Positions 60,676 to 64,000 of a stretch of DNA of 64,000 bases are shown piece after piece. The notes below the pieces were generated by a model. It was not told the DNA's origin. It ran no database searches and worked only from the letters and a program-made list of their open reading frames with translations. Position 1 is the stretch's first letter. Each line of letters opens with the position of its first letter. A program made the translations under genes and the position numbers. Location: the NCBI RefSeq assembly GCF_001999765.1, contig NZ_KV908324.1, positions 234,732 to 298,731 of the forward strand, in the 5' to 3' direction. The DNA comes from Sinomonas mesophila (GTDB lineage Bacteria; Actinomycetota; Actinomycetes; Actinomycetales; Micrococcaceae).

Positions 60676-60699
60676 GGAGGCACCGCGGCCGGTGCCTCC
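60676..60699. promoter_or_regulatory. perfect inverted repeat in the glnA2/panB intergenic region
   Basis: Ten-base arms (GGAGGCACCG and its complement) flank a CGGC loop. It sits 49-72 nt upstream of glnA2, just after a TAGAGT -10-like hexamer on that strand, so it would form a hairpin at the 5' end of the glnA2 mRNA or act as an operator. Confidence 0.5.
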
Positions 60700-60750
60700 C
60701 ACTCTACTCAGCAACTGGGCCTGCGCTAAGCAGCGCACCGCACGGTCGGC

Positions 60751-60756
60751 TAGGCT
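60751..60756 (+). promoter_or_regulatory. -10-like hexamer of panB, probable leaderless start
   Basis: TAGGCT ends 6 nt before the ATG at 60763; no ribosome binding site. Confidence 0.45.
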
Positions 60757-60762
60757 CGGTCC

Positions 60763-61647
60763 ATGGCCCCCACGATCTCCCCTGAGCCGCGCCCGTCCGA
60801 GGGCGCCGCGCCGTACGGCAGCGGCGCCGCCCCCGCCGCGCGGACCGGCCGCGTGCGTGTGCACCACCTCGCCCAGGCCAAGGAGCGGGGCGAGCGGTTC
60901 GCGATGCTGACAGCCTACGAGCAGTACTCGGCGCAGATCTTCGACGAGGCCGGGGTCGAGGTGCTCCTCATCGGCGACTCGGCCGCGAACAACGTCTACG
61001 GCTACGAGACCTCGCTGCCCATCACCGTCGACGAGATGCTGCCCCTCGTGCGCGCCGTCTCCCGCGCCGCGCGCCGTGCACTCATCGTGGCGGACCTTCC
61101 CTTCGGCAGCTATGAGGCCTCGCCCGAGCAGGCCGTCGCGGCGGGCGTGCGCTTCCTCAAGGAGGGCCTCGCACACGCGGTCAAGATGGAGGGCGGCGCG
61201 TACTACGTGGAGACCGTCCGCGCCATGGTCCAGGCCGGCATCCCCGTCATGGCCCACATCGGCTTCACCCCGCAGAGCGAGCACGCGCTCGGCGGCTACC
61301 GCGTGCAGGGGCGGGGCGACGACGCCGAACGGCTCATCGAGGACGCCCGCGCCCTCGAGGCGGCAGGGGCATTCTGCGTGCTCATGGAGATGGTCCCCGC
61401 GGACACTGCGGCGGCCGTCGACGCTGCCCTCGCCGTGCCCACCGTCGGGATCGGCGCGGGTAGCTCCACGACGGGCCAGGTGCTCGTGTGGCAGGACATG
61501 GCCGGGCTGCGGGGCGGTGAGGGCATGAAGGTCGCGAAGTTCGTCAAGAAGTACGCCGATCTTCGGACGACCCTCCTCGACGCCGCACGCCAGTACCGCG
61601 ACGAGGTCCGCTCGGGCGAGTTCCCCGGCCCCGAGCACTCGTTCTAG
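60763..61647 (+). CDS. panB: 3-methyl-2-oxobutanoate hydroxymethyltransferase
   Basis: Adds a hydroxymethyl group from methylene-THF to ketoisovalerate, first step of pantothenate (CoA) synthesis. 294 aa. [44 protein letters not shown], the catalytic region [23 protein letters not shown] and IGIGAG-like [17 protein letters not shown] are family hallmarks. The first 28 residues are a Pro/Ala-rich extension. The likely start is leaderless. It is convergent with the SPOR-like gene. Confidence 0.97.
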   Translation: MAPTISPEPRPSEGAAPYGSGAAPAARTGRVRVHHLAQAKERGERFAMLTAYEQYSAQIFDEAGVEVLLIGDSAANNVYGYETSLPITVDEMLPLVRAVSRAARRALIVADLPFGSYEASPEQAVAAGVRFLKEGLAHAVKMEGGAYYVETVRAMVQAGIPVMAHIGFTPQSEHALGGYRVQGRGDDAERLIEDARALEAAGAFCVLMEMVPADTAAAVDAALAVPTVGIGAGSSTTGQVLVWQDMAGLRGGEGMKVAKFVKKYADLRTTLLDAARQYRDEVRSGEFPGPEHSF

Positions 61648-61677
61648 AGAACCCTCGATCCAGCAGCTGTCCGCGCG

Positions 61678-61869
61678 TCAGTCGTCGTTGTCCGACCAGC
61701 CGTCCCCGTCGGCGTCGGACGGATCCCACGCGCGGTTGCGCTCCCTGACCTTCTCGAGCGCCCGCTCGGCCTCCTCGCGTGTCGCGTAGGGGCCGATCAG
61801 CTGGGTCCAGTCGCTCTGGGCGTCGACCTCGACTTCATGGGTCCGCACGTTGTACCAGTACTCGACCAC
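61678..61869 (-). CDS. small SPOR-like acidic protein
   Basis: 63-aa protein with a compact SPOR-like motif ([16 protein letters not shown]...[28 protein letters not shown]) and an acidic tail ([15 protein letters not shown]). It is far too short and lacks a signal peptide, so peptidoglycan binding as in true SPOR proteins is doubtful. GTG at 61869 has GGAGGAGG 5 nt upstream, a strong start. Only 30 nt separate it from the divergent map start. Confidence 0.75.
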   Translation of the reverse strand: MVEYWYNVRTHEVEVDAQSDWTQLIGPYATREEAERALEKVRERNRAWDPSDADGDGWSDNDD

Positions 61870-61886
61870 GTGAGCCTCCTCCCTAG

Positions 61887-61892
61887 TACACT
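61887..61892 (+). promoter_or_regulatory. -10-like hexamer of map, probable leaderless start
   Basis: TACACT ends 7 nt before the ATG at 61900. The 30-nt gap to the divergent gene cannot hold two complete promoters. Confidence 0.45.
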
Positions 61893-61899
61893 CAACCCT

Positions 61900-62778
61900 A
61901 TGCCTTCTTCCCCCTCCACGGCACCCGTGGGCACTCTGGTCCGCGGCACTGTGAGCCCCCTGCGGCCCGTGCCGGACTGGATCCCGCGACCCGAATACGT
62001 GGGGAAGGCGGCCCCGGCCAAGCACACGGGCTCCTCGGTCCTCTCGCCCGAGAAGATCGAGCTCGTGCGCGCCGCGGGCAGGATCGCCGCGCAGGCGATC
62101 GTCGAGGTCGGCCGACACATCCGGCCGGGCGTGACGACGGACGAGCTCGACAGGATCGGGCACGAGTTCGTGCTCGACCACGGCGCGTACCCGTCGACCC
62201 TGGGCTACCGCGGCTTCCCGAAGTCGCTCTGCAGCTCCGTCAACGAGGTCATCTGCCACGGCATCCCGGACACCACCGTCCTGGCCGACGGCGACATCGT
62301 CAACATCGACATCACTGCCTACAAGGACGGTGTCCACGGGGACACCAACGTCACTTTCCTCGTGGGGGAGGTGGACGACGAGTCGAGGCTGCTCGTGGAG
62401 CGGACACAGGAGTCCCTCCGCCGCGGCATCAAGGCCGTCGCCCCCGGACGCGAGATCAACGTGATCGGCCGGGCCATCGAGTCCTACGCGCGTCGCTTCG
62501 GCTATGGCGTCGTTCGGGACTTCACGGGCCACGGCGTGGGCGAGGCCTTCCACACGGGCCTGATCATCCCGCACTACGACGCCGCGCCAGGCTACAGCCA
62601 GACGCTCGAGCCGGGGATGGTCTTCACGATCGAGCCGATGCTGACCCTCGGCGGGATCGAGTGGGACATGTGGGAGGACGACTGGACCGTCGTCACCCGC
62701 GACCGGAAGCGCTCCGCCCAGTTCGAGCACACCCTCGTCGTCACCGATTCCGGCGCCGAGGTCCTCACCCTCCCCTGA
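61900..62778 (+). CDS. map: methionine aminopeptidase type I
   Basis: Removes initiator methionine from new proteins. 292 aa, with an N-terminal extension of about 45 residues carrying a [12 protein letters not shown] motif seen in actinobacterial MetAP1c forms. Metal ligands are visible as Asp in [11 protein letters not shown] and DTNVTF, His in GHGVGEAFH, Glu in FTIEPM and Glu in QFEHTLV. Start ATG 61900 with a -10-like hexamer at 7 nt; the longer frame from 61837 overlaps the divergent gene. Confidence 0.96.
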   Translation: MPSSPSTAPVGTLVRGTVSPLRPVPDWIPRPEYVGKAAPAKHTGSSVLSPEKIELVRAAGRIAAQAIVEVGRHIRPGVTTDELDRIGHEFVLDHGAYPSTLGYRGFPKSLCSSVNEVICHGIPDTTVLADGDIVNIDITAYKDGVHGDTNVTFLVGEVDDESRLLVERTQESLRRGIKAVAPGREINVIGRAIESYARRFGYGVVRDFTGHGVGEAFHTGLIIPHYDAAPGYSQTLEPGMVFTIEPMLTLGGIEWDMWEDDWTVVTRDRKRSAQFEHTLVVTDSGAEVLTLP

Positions 62779-62798
62779 ACCCGCGAGAGGCACAACGC

Positions 62799-63596
62799 AT
62801 GGCCAAGAGCGAGAAGAAGAAGTCCCGGTACGTCATCGGCGTGGACATCGGCGGCACCGGCATCAAGGGCGGCATCGTCGACCTGAAGAAGGGCAAGCTC
62901 CTCGGCGACCGGGTGCGCATCGACACCCCCCGACCGGCGACCCCCGAGAACGTCGCGGAGGTCGTCGCCGAGATCGTCGGCGCCCTCGGCGCCCGCGAGG
63001 ACGCGCCCGAGCCCGACTCCCCCGTCGGCGTGACGTTCCCCGGCATCATCCAGCACGGCGTCTCCCGGTCTGCGGCGAACGTGGACAAATCGTGGCTCGA
63101 CTTCGACATCGACACGCTCTTCACCCAGCGCCTCGGTCGCCCGGTCGAGGTGATCAACGACGCCGACGCAGCCGGGCTCGCCGAGGTGCGGTACGGCGCC
63201 GGCAAGGGCGTCGACGGCACGGTCCTCGTCATCACGCTCGGCACCGGCATCGGCTCGGCCTTCGTCTTCGACGGCAGGCTCGTGCCCAACGCCGAGCTCG
63301 GCCACCTCGAGATCGACGGCTTCGACGCCGAGACCAAGGCCTCCGCCGTCGCACGCGAACGGGACGGGCTCAGCTGGGAGGAGTACTCGGTGCTGCTCCA
63401 GCGCTACTTCTCGCACGTGGAGTTCCTGTTCTCGCCCGAGCTGTTCATCGTCGGCGGCGGCATCTCCAAGCGCGCGGACGAGTACCTGCCGCGGCTCAAG
63501 CTGCGCACCCCGATCGTCCCGGCCGAGCTCAAGAACGAGGCCGGCATCGTCGGCGCGGCGCTCCAGGTCGCCATCCACCACTCCCTCGCCGAGTAG
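62799..63596 (+). CDS. ppgK: polyphosphate/ATP glucokinase
   Basis: Phosphorylates glucose using polyphosphate (and ATP), feeding glycolysis. 265 aa, ROK family. Phosphate-binding loop IGVDIGGTGIKGGIVD, INDADAAGLAE (Asp base), LGTGIGSAFVFDGRLVPNAELGH, and a C-terminal GGGISKRADEYL. The ROK zinc-finger Cys cluster is not seen, as usual for PpgK. ATG at 62799 with AGAGG 8 nt upstream, 20 nt after map. Confidence 0.95.
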   Translation: MAKSEKKKSRYVIGVDIGGTGIKGGIVDLKKGKLLGDRVRIDTPRPATPENVAEVVAEIVGALGAREDAPEPDSPVGVTFPGIIQHGVSRSAANVDKSWLDFDIDTLFTQRLGRPVEVINDADAAGLAEVRYGAGKGVDGTVLVITLGTGIGSAFVFDGRLVPNAELGHLEIDGFDAETKASAVARERDGLSWEEYSVLLQRYFSHVEFLFSPELFIVGGGISKRADEYLPRLKLRTPIVPAELKNEAGIVGAALQVAIHHSLAE

Positions 63597-63612
63597 GCGG
63601 GACCCCAGCACG

Positions 63613-63657
63613 GCCGAGGGGCCCGGACCGAGTCGATCGGTCCGGGCCCCGCTCGGC
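63613..63657 (+). terminator. hairpin after ppgK
   Basis: Fourteen-base arms (63618-63631 and 63637-63650) with a GTCGA loop, extended by GCCGAG/CTCGGC across one mismatch. It lies 17 nt after the ppgK stop. Confidence 0.8.
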
Positions 63658-63725
63658 TGAGGATCGGGGGGCTAGCGATTTAGGGGCGCTGCCGCGCCGT
63701 GAGGGTCCACGAGACCGGACCTTGC

Positions 63726-63824
63726 CCGCGAGACCGGGGCTGTCGGGACCGGTCTCGCGAGGAGCCGCCGGTCTCACGTTCCTGGGCCGCGAAGCCGGTC
63801 TGTCGGCACCTGTCTCGCAGGAGG
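63726..63824. repeat. about 60-bp degenerate tandem repeat
   Basis: A segment beginning CCGCGAGACCGG at 63726 recurs with changes at 63787 (CCGCGAAGCCGG), sharing CTGTCGG...CTGTCTCGC-AGGAG. Period is 60-61 bp. Confidence 0.65.
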
Positions 63825-63851
63825 CCTCCGTCCCTCAGGGCGGGAGGCATC

Positions 63852-63916
63852 GCGGGTACGGATCTCGACGCGGAAATCGGGTTTCGGGTACACGGAAGGA
63901 GGCCGTCGCCGTACCC
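63852..63916. repeat. GGGTACG repeat pair with 32-bp spacing and an inverted copy
   Basis: CGGGTACGGATCTCGACGC starts at 63853, a second CGGGTAC lies exactly 32 bp later, and GTACCCG follows in inverse orientation at about 63910, forming a 7-bp-arm dyad with the second copy. It mirrors the pair at 22234. Confidence 0.65.
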
Positions 63917-64000
63917 GGAATCCGAATATGGCGACGAGATCCGGTGTAAATCAAGCTGTCTGTGACGGCTTGGGTGTGTTGATGCCTGCGGTTGTTGGTG

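Larger units (their letters stand above)
63658..64000. other. non-coding repeat-rich right end of the window
   Basis: No credible gene; short open frames here lack any family likeness. It contains degenerate 60-bp repeats with GAGACCGG / CCGGTCTC cores, a GGGTACG repeat pair matching that at 22234, and a final stretch of lower GC from about 63930, possibly the start of an insertion-sequence end. Confidence 0.6.

Overview
This window is a very GC-rich, densely packed chromosomal segment from an actinobacterium. It most resembles the Micrococcaceae (Arthrobacter/Sinomonas-like). That placement is an inference from gene content and order: a topoisomerase IV pair beside the principal sigma factor, the actinobacterial dut/DUF3710/DUF3159/DUF3093/DUF4193/SepH block, the lipB-lipA-DUF4191-RDD-glnA1-glnE-glnA2-panB block, and many GTG/TTG starts. 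I see no rRNA, tRNA, CRISPR array, prophage or complete insertion sequence. The content is essentially core genome.

Layout. 0-4 kb: 5' part of dxs (isoprenoid synthesis) and aconitase, with a DtxR-like iron box upstream of acnA. 4-9 kb: a TrmA-type RNA methyltransferase translationally coupled to a KimA-like potassium transporter, divergent from two overlapping TrkA/RCK potassium-channel regulators. 9-14.1 kb: DUF3159, an OB-fold protein, DUF3710, dUTPase, DUF3093, DUF4193 and the cell-division protein SepH. 14.1-19.6 kb: thymidine kinase, a phosphodiesterase/phosphatase, DUF5998 and a GNAT/acyl-CoA-synthetase-like fusion, probably one leftward operon. 19.6-23.3 kb: parC, a DinB-like protein and a glyoxalase-fold protein. 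23.3-31.1 kb: cytochrome bd oxidase (cydA, cydB, fused cydDC), divergent from a BlaI-type repressor and an M56 membrane peptidase. 31.1-35.1 kb: parE, a small zinc protein and the principal sigma factor. 35.4-40.9 kb: DUF4192, an MFS transporter, a PAC2 protein and leucyl aminopeptidase. 41-45.5 kb: lpdA, sucB, a small membrane protein and OsmC. 45.5-51 kb: a tricorn-type protease and a membrane Ser/Thr kinase. 51-63.6 kb: lipB, lipA, DUF4191, RDD, glnA1, a cupin, glnE, glnA2, panB, a SPOR-like protein, map and ppgK. The last 400 bases are non-coding and repeat-rich, possibly touching an insertion-sequence end.

How the parts work together. Lipoate synthesis (lipB/lipA) lies near its client 2-oxoacid dehydrogenase subunits (lpdA/sucB). 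Nitrogen assimilation (glnA1, its adenylyltransferase glnE, and glnA2) forms a regulatory unit, with a GlnR-type site upstream of glnA1. The potassium genes form a divergent pair. The most striking regulatory signal is three identical-architecture dyads (TTCTAC-N5-GTAGAA) in the cydA/blaI intergenic region. They suggest that a BlaI repressor and a sensor-less M56 protease control cytochrome bd. A second theme is short tandem duplications at gene ends, several of which copy the stop codon of the adjoining gene. A third is frequent leaderless starts, with a TANNNT hexamer 6-9 nt before the start codon.
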